A stretch of 41,491 nt of DNA, taken from assembly GCF_000313755.1 (NCBI RefSeq), contig NZ_AMZB01000085.1, forward strand, positions 1 to 41,491, read 5' to 3'. The translations under genes were made by a program, and so were the position numbers. The notes beneath the pieces were generated by a model, which saw only the letters and a program-made list of their open reading frames with translations, was not told the DNA's origin and made no database searches. Below are positions 9,487-18,435 of the stretch, piece by piece; position 1 is the first letter of the stretch, and each line of letters opens with the position of its first letter. This DNA comes from Pseudomonas nitroreducens TX1. GTDB lineage: Bacteria; Pseudomonadota; Gammaproteobacteria; Pseudomonadales; Pseudomonadaceae.

Positions 9487-9723
9487 ATGAGCACGATGAA
9501 TATTTCCCTGCCTGAAGCATTGAAAGGCTTCGTCGATGATCAGGTCAGCCAACGCGGCTACGGCACCAGTAGCGAATATGTACGCGAGCTGATCCGCAAG
9601 GACCAGGACCGCCAGCACCTGCGAGAGCTACTTCTGGCCGGTGCTGCATCCGAGCCAGGTGAAGCCGTGGATGATGGTTACTTCGAAGCGCTGCGTGACC
9701 GCGTGCGCAGGCGCGATTCGTGA
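9487..9723 (+). CDS. Type II antitoxin, ParD/CopG-like ribbon-helix-helix protein
   Basis: 78 residues. The N-terminus MSTMNISLPEALKGFVDDQV followed by RGYGTSSEYVRELIR is the usual ribbon-helix-helix DNA-binding start of ParD antitoxins; the acidic C-terminal part (GEAVDDGYFEALRDRV) is where ParD wraps its toxin. The ATG at 9487 lies just downstream of the palindromic operator at 9455-9469. Its stop overlaps the GTG start of the toxin gene (GTGA), so the two are translated together. It is inferred to neutralise the toxin and repress the operon. Confidence 0.9.
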   Translation: MSTMNISLPEALKGFVDDQVSQRGYGTSSEYVRELIRKDQDRQHLRELLLAGAASEPGEAVDDGYFEALRDRVRRRDS

Positions 9724-10046
9724 AAGCTCGCCCGGTCAGACCCCGGGCCATAGCCCGGCGGGATGTCGCAGAGTCCTTGGAATACTATCTGAGCGAAGGT
9801 GGCGAGAAGGCCGCCTTCGGCTTCATTGACGAGCTACAACGCGCCTATCAGTTGATTGCACGAAACCCCTCAACAGCCTCTTCACGATATGCCCACGAAC
9901 TGAACATTCCAGGCCTGCGCAGTTGGCCTCTGAAACGCTATCCACACCTGGTGTTCTTCATTGAGCGAGCCGACCACATCGATGTCTGGCGAGTGCTTAA
10001 TGGCAAACGGGATATCGCCGACTGGCTGCTGACCAACGAAGGCTAA
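9720..10046 (+). CDS. Type II toxin, RelE/ParE family
   Basis: 108 residues starting with GTG at 9720. The fold markers of ParE-type toxins are present: an N-terminal helix pair with ARRDVAESLEYYLSEGGEKAAFGFIDELQRAYQLIARNP, then strands PGLRSWPLKRYPHLVFFI and DHIDVWRVLNGKRDI. ParE toxins block DNA gyrase, whereas RelE relatives cleave mRNA; context with a ParD-like antitoxin favours the ParE group. The GC content and codon use of both genes are lower than in their neighbours, suggesting acquisition. From memory PAO1 has other genes (glutaminase region) between its patatin and kdpE genes. Confidence 0.9.
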   Translation: MKARPVRPRAIARRDVAESLEYYLSEGGEKAAFGFIDELQRAYQLIARNPSTASSRYAHELNIPGLRSWPLKRYPHLVFFIERADHIDVWRVLNGKRDIADWLLTNEG

Positions 10047-10057
10047 TGTCGCAACTC

Positions 10058-10086
10058 GTAGGAGCGCCCCATGGGCGCGATCGTGA
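10058..10086. repeat. Single REP-like element
   Basis: GTAGGAGCGCCCCATGGGCG followed by CGATCG is a variant of the GTAGGAGCG repeat family common between Pseudomonas genes. It lies between the convergent toxin and kdpE genes. Confidence 0.6.
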
Positions 10087-10110
10087 GCATTGCCCGCGCA
10101 GCAGAGGAAT

Positions 10111-10131
10111 GCGCGAGGTCAGGCCTCGCGC
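10111..10131 (-). terminator. Hairpin over the kdpE stop codon
   Basis: GCGCGAGG and CCTCGCGC form perfect 8-bp arms around a 5-base loop; the arms include the last codons and stop of kdpE. No U-tract follows on the minus strand, so it may stabilise the 3' end rather than terminate transcription by itself. Confidence 0.35.
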
Positions 10132-10811
10132 AAGCGGTAGCCAACACCAGCTTCAGTGACAATGAAACGCGGTGTCGCCGGGTCGTCAGCAAGCTTTTGG
10201 CGGAGATGGCCAACGACCACCCGCAGGTAATGCGTGTCCTCGGTGTGCGTCGGCCCCCAGATATCCTTGAGCAACTGCTGCTGGGTCACCACCCGGCCGA
10301 TATGTCGCGCCAGGGTCGACAGTACGGCGTACTCCTTGCGGGTCAGCGAGACTTCCTCGCCATCGAGCAGTACGCGACGATAGGAGAAATCCACGCTCAG
10401 CGGGCCGACCGCAACCACCGCTTCCTGCGTCTCGCCGCTCGCCCCCTGGCGCAGGAGCACACGGATGCGCGCGAGAAACTCCTGGATGCCGAAGGGTTTG
10501 GTCACGTAGTCGTTGGCGCCGCTGTCCAGCGCCAGCACCTTCTCGCTTTCGCTGGCGCGCACCGAGAGCACCAACACCGGCACCTGCGACCACTCGCGCA
10601 GCTCACGCAACACGTCCTGGCCGTCCTTGTCCGGCAGGCCGAGGTCGAGCACCACCAGGTCCGGACGGCCCAGCGCGGCCTGGGCCAGGCCCTCCTCGCC
10701 GGTGCCGGCCTCCAGCACCTTGTAACCACCGGCGCTGAGGCTGATGCGGAGGAACTTGCGGATCTGCGGTTCGTCGTCGACGACCAGGATGGTGGCAGCG
10801 CTGGCGTTCAT
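10119..10811 (-). CDS. kdpE: KDP operon response regulator
   Basis: 230 residues, OmpR family. The receiver domain has the acidic pair DD (12-13), phosphoacceptor Asp56 in VVLDLGLPD, and the conserved lysine in ANDYVTKPF. The C-terminal winged helix ends HYLRVVVGHLRQKLADDPATPRFIVTEAGVGYRL. KdpD phosphorylates KdpE at low potassium or high osmolarity, and KdpE then activates kdpFABC. The ATG at 10811 starts the typical N-terminus (ATILVVDDEPQIRKFLR); the frame is open upstream into kdpD but that part is not regulator-like. It is the last gene of the operon, 40 bp after kdpD. Confidence 0.97.
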   Translation of the reverse strand: MNASAATILVVDDEPQIRKFLRISLSAGGYKVLEAGTGEEGLAQAALGRPDLVVLDLGLPDKDGQDVLRELREWSQVPVLVLSVRASESEKVLALDSGANDYVTKPFGIQEFLARIRVLLRQGASGETQEAVVAVGPLSVDFSYRRVLLDGEEVSLTRKEYAVLSTLARHIGRVVTQQQLLKDIWGPTHTEDTHYLRVVVGHLRQKLADDPATPRFIVTEAGVGYRLREA

Positions 10812-10851
10812 TGGGAGCCCGGACTGACTGGGGGCGTCCAGCTTGAGCCTT

Positions 10852-13509
10852 TCAGACAGCAGCATCAAGTTGCTCCAGGTCCGGCTGCTGCTGCAACGGC
10901 AGGTGCAGCACAAGGGTGGTGCCGCGCCCATCAATGCCGTCCTCGACGGTGATCCGACCGCCATGGGCGCCGACCATGCCCTGGCAGATCGCCAGGCCCA
11001 GCCCGGTGCCCTGCCCACCGCGGTCGCCGCGCGCAGCGGTGTAGAACATGTCGAAGATCTTCTCGCGCTCGGCCGGCGGAATGCCGGGCCCTTCGTCACT
11101 GACCAGGAAGCGCAACTCGTCATCGCCCTGCTCCACCGCCACCCGCAGGCGGCCCTGGGGCGGCGAGAAGCGCGCGGCGTTTTCCAGCACGTTTACCAGC
11201 GCCTGTTCGATCAGCGCGGCGTGCACATGGAGCAGCGGCAGTTCCGGCGGCACACGGGTTTCCACACGGTACGGGGCAACCACCGCGCGCAGGCGACTGA
11301 GCGCGCTGCCGACGATGTCGCCGGGCGACACCCAGTCACGGGACAGCTTCAGGCCGCCATGGCCGAGGCGGGTCATGTCCAGTAGGTTCTGGATGTAGCG
11401 GTCCAGGCGCTCGGCCTCGTCGCGGGTGCTTTCCAGCAGTTCGCGGCGATCCGGCGGCGGGATTGCGTCACCCAAGGCCAGCAGGCTGTCGATGGCGCCG
11501 CGCATGGAGGTCAGCGGCGTACGCAGGTCATGGCTGACGGAGGCCAGCAGCGCGCTGCGCAGTTGTTCGGTTTCGCCATGCAGGCGCGCAGCTTCCAGGT
11601 CTTCCGCCAGACGCGCACGGGCCAAGGCCTGCGCCAGCGGTTGACCGAGAGCAGCCAGCAGGCGGCGGCGCGACCCGAACAACGGTTGCGAATCGCGTGG
11701 GCTGACGCCCAGCAGCGCCAGCGGGCCGTCCTCGCCGGACAGCGGCCACCACCACCAGCGCCCGCCCGGCAGCGTGCCGGTGCCCAGGCCGGCGGGCTGG
11801 TCGTGCTGCCAGGCCCAATCGGCGGCGGCGCGCTCCTGGTCTTCCAGCGCGCGATTGAGGCCGCCCTCGGGTTTCCACTCGCCGTTGACCCGGCCGAGCA
11901 GGCAGATATCCAGGCCCTCCCAACCGCCGAGTTGCTGCGCGGCGGCAGCCATCACCGCCTGGCGGTCGGTGGCGGCGGTCAGCTTGCGCGACAGTTCGAG
12001 CATCTGGCTGGTTTCTTCCTGCGTCTCGCGCAGCGCCTGCAATTGTCGGCGCTGGCGGGCCGCGAGGTTGCCGGTGAGGCCGGCCATGAGCAGGAAGAAC
12101 AGCAGGGTCAGCACGTCCTCTTCGCGCTGGATGGAGAAGGAGAAGTGCGGCGGGATGAACAGGAAGTCGTAGGCCAGGAACGACAGCACCGCGCAGGCCA
12201 GCGCCGGGCCGAGGCTGCTGCGTACCGCCACCAGCAGCACGGCGGCGAGGAATACCAGGGAAATGTTCGGCAGCTCCAGCACGCTGGCGACGCCCCAGGC
12301 CAGGGCGCTGGCGCAGCCGGCGGCGAGCGCGGCGAGCGCGTAGTTGCCCCAGGGCCACGGCGTTTGCGGGCGAGCCTTGGGTGGCGCGAGGTCGGCCTCG
12401 CTGTCGAGCACGCTGATCTCCAGGCCGTCGCCCAGGCGCAGCAGGCGCGCGGCAAGGCCGCCGCCGAACAGCTGGCGATACCAGCGCTGCCGCGAGCGGC
12501 CGACCAGAACCAGCGTGGCGCGGCGCTCCTTGGCGTGTTCGACCAGGGTTCGTGCGACCTCTCCGCCGCGCAGTTCGACCACATCGCCCCCCAAACGCTC
12601 GGCCAGTTGCTGGGCGTTCTGCAACTGCATGCGCGACTCTTCGCTGCGCGGCTCACCGGTCTCCACGTGCACCAGCGACCAGGGCAGGTGCCGACGCTCG
12701 GCCACGCGGCTGGCATGGCGCACCAGGCGCTCGGCGTTGTGCTCGCCATCCACGCCGACCAGCAGACGGCCGCGCACGGCGGGCGCCTCGCTGCCCTGCT
12801 GGCGATAACGATGAGCCAGGTCGGCATCCACCCGCGCGGCGGCAGTCTGCATGGCCAGCTCGCGCAGCGCGGTAAGGTTGGTCTGGCTGAAGAAGGCGTC
12901 GATGGCGGCGCGGGCCTGCTCGGGCACGTAGACCTTGCCCTCGCGCAGGCGCTCCAGCAGCTCGCGCGGCGGCAGGTCCACCAGCAGCAGTTCGAAGGCC
13001 TCCTGCAGCACCCAGTCGGGTACGGTTTCGCGCACCTGCACGCCAGTGATGTCACGCACCTGATCGTTGAGGCTTTCCAGGTGCTGGACGTTGACCGTGG
13101 TATAGACATCGATGCCGGCGGACAGCAGCTCCTGAATGTCCTGCCAGCGCTTGGCGTGGCGGCTGCCCGGAGCGTTGCTGTGTGCCAGTTCGTCCACCAG
13201 CACCAGCGTCGGCGGATCGGCCAACAGGCCGTCGAGGTCCATTTCCTCCAGGGTGATACCACGGTAGACCGAGCGCTTGAGCGCCTGCTGCGGCAGCCCC
13301 GCGAGCAGGGCTTCGGTCTCGGCGCGGCCGTGGGTTTCGACGACGCCGACGCGCAGCTTGACGCCCTGGCGCAGCTGGCTCTGGGCGGCCAGCAGCATGG
13401 CGTAGGTCTTGCCGACCCCCGGCGCGGCGCCGAGGAATACCTTGAGGCGGCCACGCCCTACGGGGGGCAGGTCGGCCAGCAGGGCGTCAGCGCGGTTGGG
13501 GTCGGTCAT
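10852..13509 (-). CDS. kdpD: Potassium-responsive sensor histidine kinase
   Basis: 885 residues. Domain order: N-terminal KdpD domain with Walker A GAAPGVGKT (27-35), universal-stress-like domain (about 245-370), four closely spaced membrane helices (about 395-490), a GAF-like region, and the kinase core with His660 in VSHDLRTPLTSMRG and the ATP lid GQGTGLGLAI. It senses low potassium/turgor and controls KdpE. ATG 13509 with GAGGA upstream gives the usual start (MTDPNRADALL). The open frame upstream runs through a dispersed repeat (13566-13599) and is not part of the protein. Confidence 0.97.
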   Translation of the reverse strand: MTDPNRADALLADLPPVGRGRLKVFLGAAPGVGKTYAMLLAAQSQLRQGVKLRVGVVETHGRAETEALLAGLPQQALKRSVYRGITLEEMDLDGLLADPPTLVLVDELAHSNAPGSRHAKRWQDIQELLSAGIDVYTTVNVQHLESLNDQVRDITGVQVRETVPDWVLQEAFELLLVDLPPRELLERLREGKVYVPEQARAAIDAFFSQTNLTALRELAMQTAAARVDADLAHRYRQQGSEAPAVRGRLLVGVDGEHNAERLVRHASRVAERRHLPWSLVHVETGEPRSEESRMQLQNAQQLAERLGGDVVELRGGEVARTLVEHAKERRATLVLVGRSRQRWYRQLFGGGLAARLLRLGDGLEISVLDSEADLAPPKARPQTPWPWGNYALAALAAGCASALAWGVASVLELPNISLVFLAAVLLVAVRSSLGPALACAVLSFLAYDFLFIPPHFSFSIQREEDVLTLLFFLLMAGLTGNLAARQRRQLQALRETQEETSQMLELSRKLTAATDRQAVMAAAAQQLGGWEGLDICLLGRVNGEWKPEGGLNRALEDQERAAADWAWQHDQPAGLGTGTLPGGRWWWWPLSGEDGPLALLGVSPRDSQPLFGSRRRLLAALGQPLAQALARARLAEDLEAARLHGETEQLRSALLASVSHDLRTPLTSMRGAIDSLLALGDAIPPPDRRELLESTRDEAERLDRYIQNLLDMTRLGHGGLKLSRDWVSPGDIVGSALSRLRAVVAPYRVETRVPPELPLLHVHAALIEQALVNVLENAARFSPPQGRLRVAVEQGDDELRFLVSDEGPGIPPAEREKIFDMFYTAARGDRGGQGTGLGLAICQGMVGAHGGRITVEDGIDGRGTTLVLHLPLQQQPDLEQLDAAV

Positions 13510-13565
13510 GTCGATATCCTCGGGGGCGCTTTCGGCGCTCGCTTGATGGTTTGCCAGGGAGAGCC

Positions 13566-13599
13566 CCCTCTCCCCAGCCCTCTCCCTTAAGGGAGAGGG
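13566..13599 (-). repeat. Palindromic CCCTCTCCC repeat in the kdpC-kdpD gap
   Basis: CCCTCTCCCCAG precedes a perfect 22-base palindrome at 13578-13599 with arms CCCTCTCCC / GGGAGAGGG around TTAA. The order of the extra copy marks it as reverse orientation, as at 14248, 23490 and 31614. It sits within the kdp transcript and would form a strong RNA stem between kdpC and kdpD. Confidence 0.85.
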
Positions 13600-13659
13600 A
13601 GCGGTCCGCTGCAGGTTGGTGACCTTGTGCATCGACCTGGACGGCTCTGGCGCTGGAGT

Positions 13660-14208
13660 CTAGCGAGGCAGGCTGGCCAGGGCCATGTTCAGCGCCAGTA
13701 CGTTGACCACGGCGGGGCCGATCAGCGGGCGCTCGGTGTTCGCCTCCACCAGCTTCTCCAGGCTCGCGGCCGGTACGCCGCGCTCCAGGGCGATGCGTGG
13801 CACCTGGTACAGCGCGGCGGCGGGCGGCAGCTGCGGGTCGAGGCCGCTGCCGGAGGTGGTGACCAGCGCCAGCGGCACCGGCTGCGCGCCGATCTGCTGG
13901 GCGGCGGCATCCTTGGCAATGCGCTCTGCCAGCGCCGGGTTGCCGGGCGCGAGGTTGCTCGCGCTGCTGGAGACGGTGGCGAAATCACCGGCCGATGGGC
14001 GCGGGTGGAACCACTGGGCGCCGTCGAACTTCTGCGCGATCAATGCCGAGCCGCGCACGACACCCTGATCGTCGCGTACCAGGCTGCCGTTGGCCTGGTC
14101 GTGGAAAGCCACCTGGGCGATGGCGGTGACGGCCAGCGGATAGGCGACGCCGGTGACGACGCTGAGCAGGGCCAGCGAGGCGATGGCGGGGCGGAGTTGG
14201 TTGAGCAT
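13660..14208 (-). CDS. kdpC: Potassium-transporting ATPase subunit C
   Basis: 182 residues. It has a single N-terminal membrane helix ([28 protein letters not shown]) and a periplasmic domain with typical stretches [23 protein letters not shown] and [24 protein letters not shown]. KdpC stabilises the KdpFABC complex and assists ATP-driven potassium uptake. AGAGGAA precedes the ATG. Unlike A-B, it is separated from kdpB by 203 bp and from kdpD by 150 bp, and both gaps hold dispersed palindromic repeats. Confidence 0.97.
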   Translation of the reverse strand: MLNQLRPAIASLALLSVVTGVAYPLAVTAIAQVAFHDQANGSLVRDDQGVVRGSALIAQKFDGAQWFHPRPSAGDFATVSSSASNLAPGNPALAERIAKDAAAQQIGAQPVPLALVTTSGSGLDPQLPPAAALYQVPRIALERGVPAASLEKLVEANTERPLIGPAVVNVLALNMALASLPR

Positions 14209-14247
14209 GTTGGTGTTCCTCTGTTGGGTTAGGAGCGGGGCTGTCTA

Positions 14248-14368
14248 CCCTCTCCCCCGCCCTCCCCCTGACGGGAGAGAGAGTTGTTCGGAGCATCCGG
14301 CGAGCTCCACATTTCCCGATATCACCGGACGGTCCCCTCTCCCTTCAGGGAGAGGGTTAGGGAGAGGG
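14248..14368. repeat. Reverse/forward pair of CCCTCTCCC repeats in the kdpB-kdpC gap
   Basis: The reverse element at about 14248-14285 (CCCTCTCCCCCGCCCTCCCC then ACGGGAGAG) and the forward element at 14335-14368 (CCCTCTCCC, TTCA, GGGAGAGGG, TTA, GGGAGAGGG) face each other across about 50 bases that share GTTCGGAGCATCCGGC with the other pairs. The whole unit could fold into one long stem, as REPINs do. It lies between two genes whose products are needed together in one complex. Confidence 0.85.
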
Positions 14369-14411
14369 CGCAAGGCACCAACGCCTCCCGTCAGTCGATC
14401 AACGAAGCCCG

Positions 14412-16472
14412 TCAAGCCAGGCCCACGGCGACCAAAATCATGTCGATCACCTTGATCCCCACGAACGGCGCCAGCAGCCCGCCGACGCCGTAGATCAGCA
14501 GGTTGCGCCGCAGCAGCTGCGAGGCGTCGCTGGCCTGCACGCGCACGCCGCGCAGGGCCAGGGGGATCAGCGCGACGATGATCAGCGCGTTGAACACGAT
14601 GGCGGAGAGGATGGCGCTCTGCGGGCTGGCCAGCTTCATCACGTTGAGCACGCCCAGCTGCGGGTAGATGCCGGCGAACAGCGCGGGAAGAATGGCGAAG
14701 TACTTGGCCACGTCGTTGGCCACCGAGAAGGTGGTCAGCGCGCCACGGGTTACCAGCAGCTCCTTGCCCACCTGCACCACGTCCAGCAGTTTGGTCGGGT
14801 CGCTGTCCAGGTCTACCAGGTTGGCGGCCTCGCGGGCAGCCTGGGTGCCGTCGTTCATGGCCATGCCGACGTCTGCTTGCGCCAGCGCTGGAGCATCGTT
14901 GGCGCCGTCGCCGCACATGGCGACCATGCGACCCTCGCCCTGCTCCTGGCGGATGCGTGCCAGCTTCTTCTCCGGCGTGGCCTCCGCAATCACATCGTCC
15001 ACACCCGCTTCGGCGGCGATGGCCGCGGCGGTCAGCGGGTTGTCGCCGGTCACCATCACGGTGCGGATGCCCATGCGGCGCAGTTCGGCGAAGCGCTCCC
15101 GGATGCCCGGCTTGACCACGTCCTTCAGGTGGATCGCCCCCAGCAACTTGCCGTCGGCCACCACCAGCAGGGGCGTGCCGCCGCTCTGGGCGATGCGCTC
15201 GATCTCCTTGGCCAGGCTGTCCGGCATCTGCGAGCGATCCAGGCCGACGAAGGCCAGCGCGGCGTCCACCGCACCCTTGCGGTAGACGTGGCCGTCGACG
15301 TCGATCCCCGACAGGCGCGTCTCGGCGCTGAAGGCAATTGGTGTCACGCGGCTGCGGTCAGGCTCGGGCAGGATGATCTGCGCGCGGAGGAACTCGACGA
15401 TGGACTTGCCCTCGGGCGTGTCGTCGGCCAGCGAGGCGAGGAAGGCGCCCTCGGCCAGCTCCAGCGGCTGTACGCCGGGAGCGGTGTGCAGGGCGCTGCA
15501 GCGGCGGTTGCCGAAGGTGATGGTGCCGGTCTTGTCGAGCATCAGCACATGCACGTCCCCTGCCGCTTCCACGGCGCGGCCGGACTTGGCGATGACGTTC
15601 AGGCGCACCAGGCGGTCCATGCCGGCGATGCCGATGGCCGAGAGCAGGCCGCCGATGGTGGTGGGGATCAGGGTCACCAGCAGCGCCACCAGGAACACCA
15701 GCGGCAGGTTGCCGCCAGCGAACAGGGCGAAGGGCTTCAGGGTGACCACCACCAGCAGGAAGATCAGCGTCAGGCCGATCAGCAGGATGTCCAGCGCGAC
15801 TTCGTTGGGGGTCTTCTGGCGCTTGGCGCCTTCCACCAGCGCAATCATGCGGTCGAGGGTGGACTCACCAGGGTTGGCGGTGATCTTCACCAGCAGCCAG
15901 TCGGAGACCAGCCGGGTGTTGCCGGTCACTGCCGAGCGGTCGCCGCCGGACTCGCGGATCACCGGCGCGGATTCACCGGTGATGGCGGCTTCGTTGACCG
16001 CCGCCACGCCTTCGATCACCTCGCCGTCGCCGGGGATCAGCTCGCCGGCTTCGACGCGCACCACGTCACCCTTGCGCAGGCTGCTGGCGGCGACTTTCTC
16101 GAAGTTGCCGCTGCTGGTGCGGCGCATCGCCTGCAGTCCCTGGGTGCCAGCCTTGAGGCTGTCCGCGCGGGCCTTGCCACGGCCCTCGGCCAGAGCCTCG
16201 GCGAAGTTGGCGAAGAGCACGGTGAACCACAGCCATACGGCGATCTGCACGGCAACGAAAGTCGGTACAGCTTCACCACCGACTACGCAGAGCACAGTGG
16301 TCAGCACGGCGGTCAGGGCCACCACCAGCATCACCGGCGAGCGTTGCAGCTGGCGCGGGTCGAGCTTGACGACGGCCTGCAGCAGCGCCGGTTTCCACAG
16401 GGCGGACAGCGCGGTGGTCGGGCGTTTCTCGACGGCCTTGTTCAAGGCCAGTTCCTGGGTTTTCGCATTCAT
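14412..16472 (-). CDS. kdpB: Potassium-transporting P-type ATPase, ATP-binding subunit B
   Basis: 686 residues, P-type ATPase. Key motifs are the actuator loop [10 protein letters not shown], the phosphorylated Asp313 in MLDKTGTIT (Asp307 in E. coli), nucleotide-binding [10 protein letters not shown], and the hinge [21 protein letters not shown] followed by [17 protein letters not shown]. Membrane helices lie near 35-75, 225-280 and the C-terminal third. It hydrolyses ATP to drive potassium uptake through KdpA. GAGGAG lies upstream of the ATG, 12 bp after the kdpA stop. Confidence 0.98.
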   Translation of the reverse strand: MNAKTQELALNKAVEKRPTTALSALWKPALLQAVVKLDPRQLQRSPVMLVVALTAVLTTVLCVVGGEAVPTFVAVQIAVWLWFTVLFANFAEALAEGRGKARADSLKAGTQGLQAMRRTSSGNFEKVAASSLRKGDVVRVEAGELIPGDGEVIEGVAAVNEAAITGESAPVIRESGGDRSAVTGNTRLVSDWLLVKITANPGESTLDRMIALVEGAKRQKTPNEVALDILLIGLTLIFLLVVVTLKPFALFAGGNLPLVFLVALLVTLIPTTIGGLLSAIGIAGMDRLVRLNVIAKSGRAVEAAGDVHVLMLDKTGTITFGNRRCSALHTAPGVQPLELAEGAFLASLADDTPEGKSIVEFLRAQIILPEPDRSRVTPIAFSAETRLSGIDVDGHVYRKGAVDAALAFVGLDRSQMPDSLAKEIERIAQSGGTPLLVVADGKLLGAIHLKDVVKPGIRERFAELRRMGIRTVMVTGDNPLTAAAIAAEAGVDDVIAEATPEKKLARIRQEQGEGRMVAMCGDGANDAPALAQADVGMAMNDGTQAAREAANLVDLDSDPTKLLDVVQVGKELLVTRGALTTFSVANDVAKYFAILPALFAGIYPQLGVLNVMKLASPQSAILSAIVFNALIIVALIPLALRGVRVQASDASQLLRRNLLIYGVGGLLAPFVGIKVIDMILVAVGLA

Positions 16473-16484
16473 TGCGACAGCTCC

Positions 16485-18179
16485 TCAGAAGCCAAGCGTC
16501 AGGTGATCGGCCACCGGGCCCAGCACCAGCGTCGGCAGGAAGTTCAGGCCGCCCACCAGCAGGATGGTGGCGGTCAGCAGGCTGACGAACAGCAGGCCGT
16601 GGGTCGGGAAGCTGTTGGGGCCGACCGGGGTGGCCTTTTTCGCCGCCAGGCTGCCGGCGATCGCCAGCACCGGGAGGATGTAGCCGAAGCGGCCGATCAG
16701 CATGGCCAGGGCGATCATCAGGTTATGGAACGGGGTGTTGGCGCCGAAGCCGGCGAAAGCCGAGCCGTTGTTCGCGGTGCCGGAGGTATAGGCGTAGAGC
16801 AACTGGCTGAAGCCATGCGCCCCCGGATTGGTCACCGCCGACGCCGGGCCCGGCAGGCTGGCGGCGATGGCGCCGAGCACCAGCACGCCCACCGGCATCA
16901 CCAGCAGGGTCGCCACCAGCAGGCGGACTTCGCGGGCTTCGAGTTTCTTGCCCAGGTATTCCGGGGTGCGGCCGACCATCAGCCCGGCAAGGAACACCGC
17001 GATCAGCACGAACAGCAGCATGCCGTAGAGGCCCGCGCCGACACCGCCGAAGATCACTTCGCCGACCATCATGTTGAGCATCGCCACCATGCCCGACAGC
17101 GGGTTGAGGCTGTCATGCATGGCGTTCACCGAGCCGTTGGAGGCTGCCGTGGTGGTCACCGACCAGAGCACGCTGGCGGTGGTGCCAAAGCGGCTTTCCT
17201 TGCCCTCCAGCGGAGCGACCTGCTCCACCGGCAGCGCGCTGAGCGCCGGGTTGGGCTGGTACTCGGCCCACAGCGACGCACCCAGGCCCAGGGCGAACAG
17301 CACCAGCATGCAGCCGAGGATGGCGCGGCTCTGGCGCAGGTCCTTCACGTAGTGGCCGAAGGTGAACACCAGCGCGGCCGGGATCAGGATGATCGAGACG
17401 ACCTCGAACAGGTTGCTCCAGATGGTCGGGTTCTCGAACGGGTGCGCCGAGTTCACGCCGAAGAAGCCGCCGCCGTTGGTGCCCAGCTGCTTGATGGCGA
17501 TCTGGCTGGCGGCCGGCCCCAGCGGAATGGACTGGTCGGCGCCCTGCACGGTCAGCGCGTGGGCATAGTCGAGGAAGGTCTGCGGCACGCCCTGCCACAC
17601 CAGCAGCAGTGCCAGCAGCAGGCACAGCGGGATCAGCCCGTAAAGCGTGGCGCGGGTCAGGTCGACCCAGAAGTTGCCCAGGTTGGTCGTCGACTTGCGC
17701 GAAATGCCACGGGCCAGCGCCACCAGCACGGCCAGGCCGACGGCGGCGCTGACGAAGTTCTGCACGGTCAGGCCGAGCATCTGGCTCAGGTAGCTGAGCG
17801 AGGCTTCGCCGCTGTAGGCCTGCCAGTTGGTGTTGGTGACGAAACTCACCGCGGTGTTAAACGCCAGCGTCCACTCCAGGCCCGGCAGGTGTTGCGGATT
17901 GAGCGGCAGCAGCCCCTGCAGCATGAGGATGGCGAACAGCAGCACCAGCCCCACCAGGTTGAACGCCAGCAGGGCCAGGGTGTAGCGCTTCCAGTCCTGC
18001 TCGTCTTCGGGGTGGATGCCACAAGCGCGGTAAATCGCCCGCTCCACCGGCAGGAAAATCGGGCTGAGGAAGGTGCGCTGCCCTTCCATCACCTTGTAGT
18101 AGAAGCGCCCGAGGAAGGGCGCCGGCACCAGCACCAGCGCCAGGAAGGCAACGATCAGCAATACGTCATGGCTGTTCAT
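16485..18179 (-). CDS. kdpA: Potassium-transporting ATPase, potassium-binding subunit A
   Basis: 564 residues, about ten membrane helices, related to potassium channels and Ktr/Trk carriers. The filter-type repeats are visible, for example FVTNTNWQAYSGE, QLGTNGGGFFGVNSAHPFENP and TSGTANNGSAFAGF. KdpA selects and binds potassium. ATG 18179 is preferred to GTG 18185 because AGGAG is spaced 5 bases from the ATG and would abut the GTG. It starts 8 bp after the kdpF stop. Confidence 0.97.
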   Translation of the reverse strand: MNSHDVLLIVAFLALVLVPAPFLGRFYYKVMEGQRTFLSPIFLPVERAIYRACGIHPEDEQDWKRYTLALLAFNLVGLVLLFAILMLQGLLPLNPQHLPGLEWTLAFNTAVSFVTNTNWQAYSGEASLSYLSQMLGLTVQNFVSAAVGLAVLVALARGISRKSTTNLGNFWVDLTRATLYGLIPLCLLLALLLVWQGVPQTFLDYAHALTVQGADQSIPLGPAASQIAIKQLGTNGGGFFGVNSAHPFENPTIWSNLFEVVSIILIPAALVFTFGHYVKDLRQSRAILGCMLVLFALGLGASLWAEYQPNPALSALPVEQVAPLEGKESRFGTTASVLWSVTTTAASNGSVNAMHDSLNPLSGMVAMLNMMVGEVIFGGVGAGLYGMLLFVLIAVFLAGLMVGRTPEYLGKKLEAREVRLLVATLLVMPVGVLVLGAIAASLPGPASAVTNPGAHGFSQLLYAYTSGTANNGSAFAGFGANTPFHNLMIALAMLIGRFGYILPVLAIAGSLAAKKATPVGPNSFPTHGLLFVSLLTATILLVGGLNFLPTLVLGPVADHLTLGF

Positions 18180-18187
18180 GGCCACTC

Positions 18188-18277
18188 CTAGGAACGGTCG
18201 GCGCGCAGCAGCGCCACCAGCAGGTAGATGAACAGTCCCGTGGCCAGGACCAGTGACACACCGTCGAGCACGCTCAT
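18188..18277 (-). CDS. kdpF: Potassium-transporting ATPase small subunit F
   Basis: 29 residues: MSVLDGVSLVLATG, a single hydrophobic helix, then LVALLRADRS. This matches KdpF, a tiny membrane peptide that stabilises KdpFABC. It is first in the operon, with GAGGAGA 9 bases upstream of the ATG. The candidate KdpE operator lies 110-130 bp upstream. Confidence 0.95.
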   Translation of the reverse strand: MSVLDGVSLVLATGLFIYLLVALLRADRS

Positions 18278-18354
18278 GCTTTGTTTCTCCTCACGCGGGC
18301 GACTCCATCGCTTGGGCGGCCTTTGCCGCCTGACGGCAATTTTCCGCAAGGAGG

Positions 18355-18405
18355 GCGTAAAGGAGCGATTCCCGGCCTCGCCGGGCCGCGTAAAGAAGGC
18401 GTAAA
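18355..18405 (-). promoter_or_regulatory. Candidate KdpE operator upstream of kdpFABC
   Basis: The minus strand has TTTACGC-CTTC-TTTACGC at 18405-18388, two identical 7-base boxes with an 11-bp period, and a third TTTACGC at 18361-18355, exactly 33 bp (three periods) from the second. Tandem half-sites 11 bp apart are typical for OmpR-family regulators. The E. coli KdpE site, as remembered, has TTTATAC and TTTACAC with the same spacing. The boxes lie 78-128 bp upstream of kdpF. Confidence 0.6.
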
Positions 18406-18435
18406 AAACCGTGCTGGAACTGAGCCCGCGCCTTT

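Noticed and set aside
10111..10131. A true rho-independent terminator at the kdpE end
   Set aside because: The stem is clear but no U-tract follows; it is listed only as a low-confidence hairpin.
11530..13590. A 686-codon open frame opposite kdpD
   Set aside because: Antisense shadow of a full-length KdpD; ends inside the dispersed repeat.
13510..13632. N-terminal extension of KdpD
   Set aside because: The extra codons translate the CCCTCTCCC repeat; the ATG at 13509 has a ribosome binding site and gives the normal KdpD start.
14877..18191. An 1104-codon open frame on the plus strand opposite kdpA and kdpB
   Set aside because: It is antisense to two certain genes. Its protein is Gln/His/Arg/Ala-rich low complexity, typical of the frame opposite GC-rich coding DNA, and it has no family resemblance.
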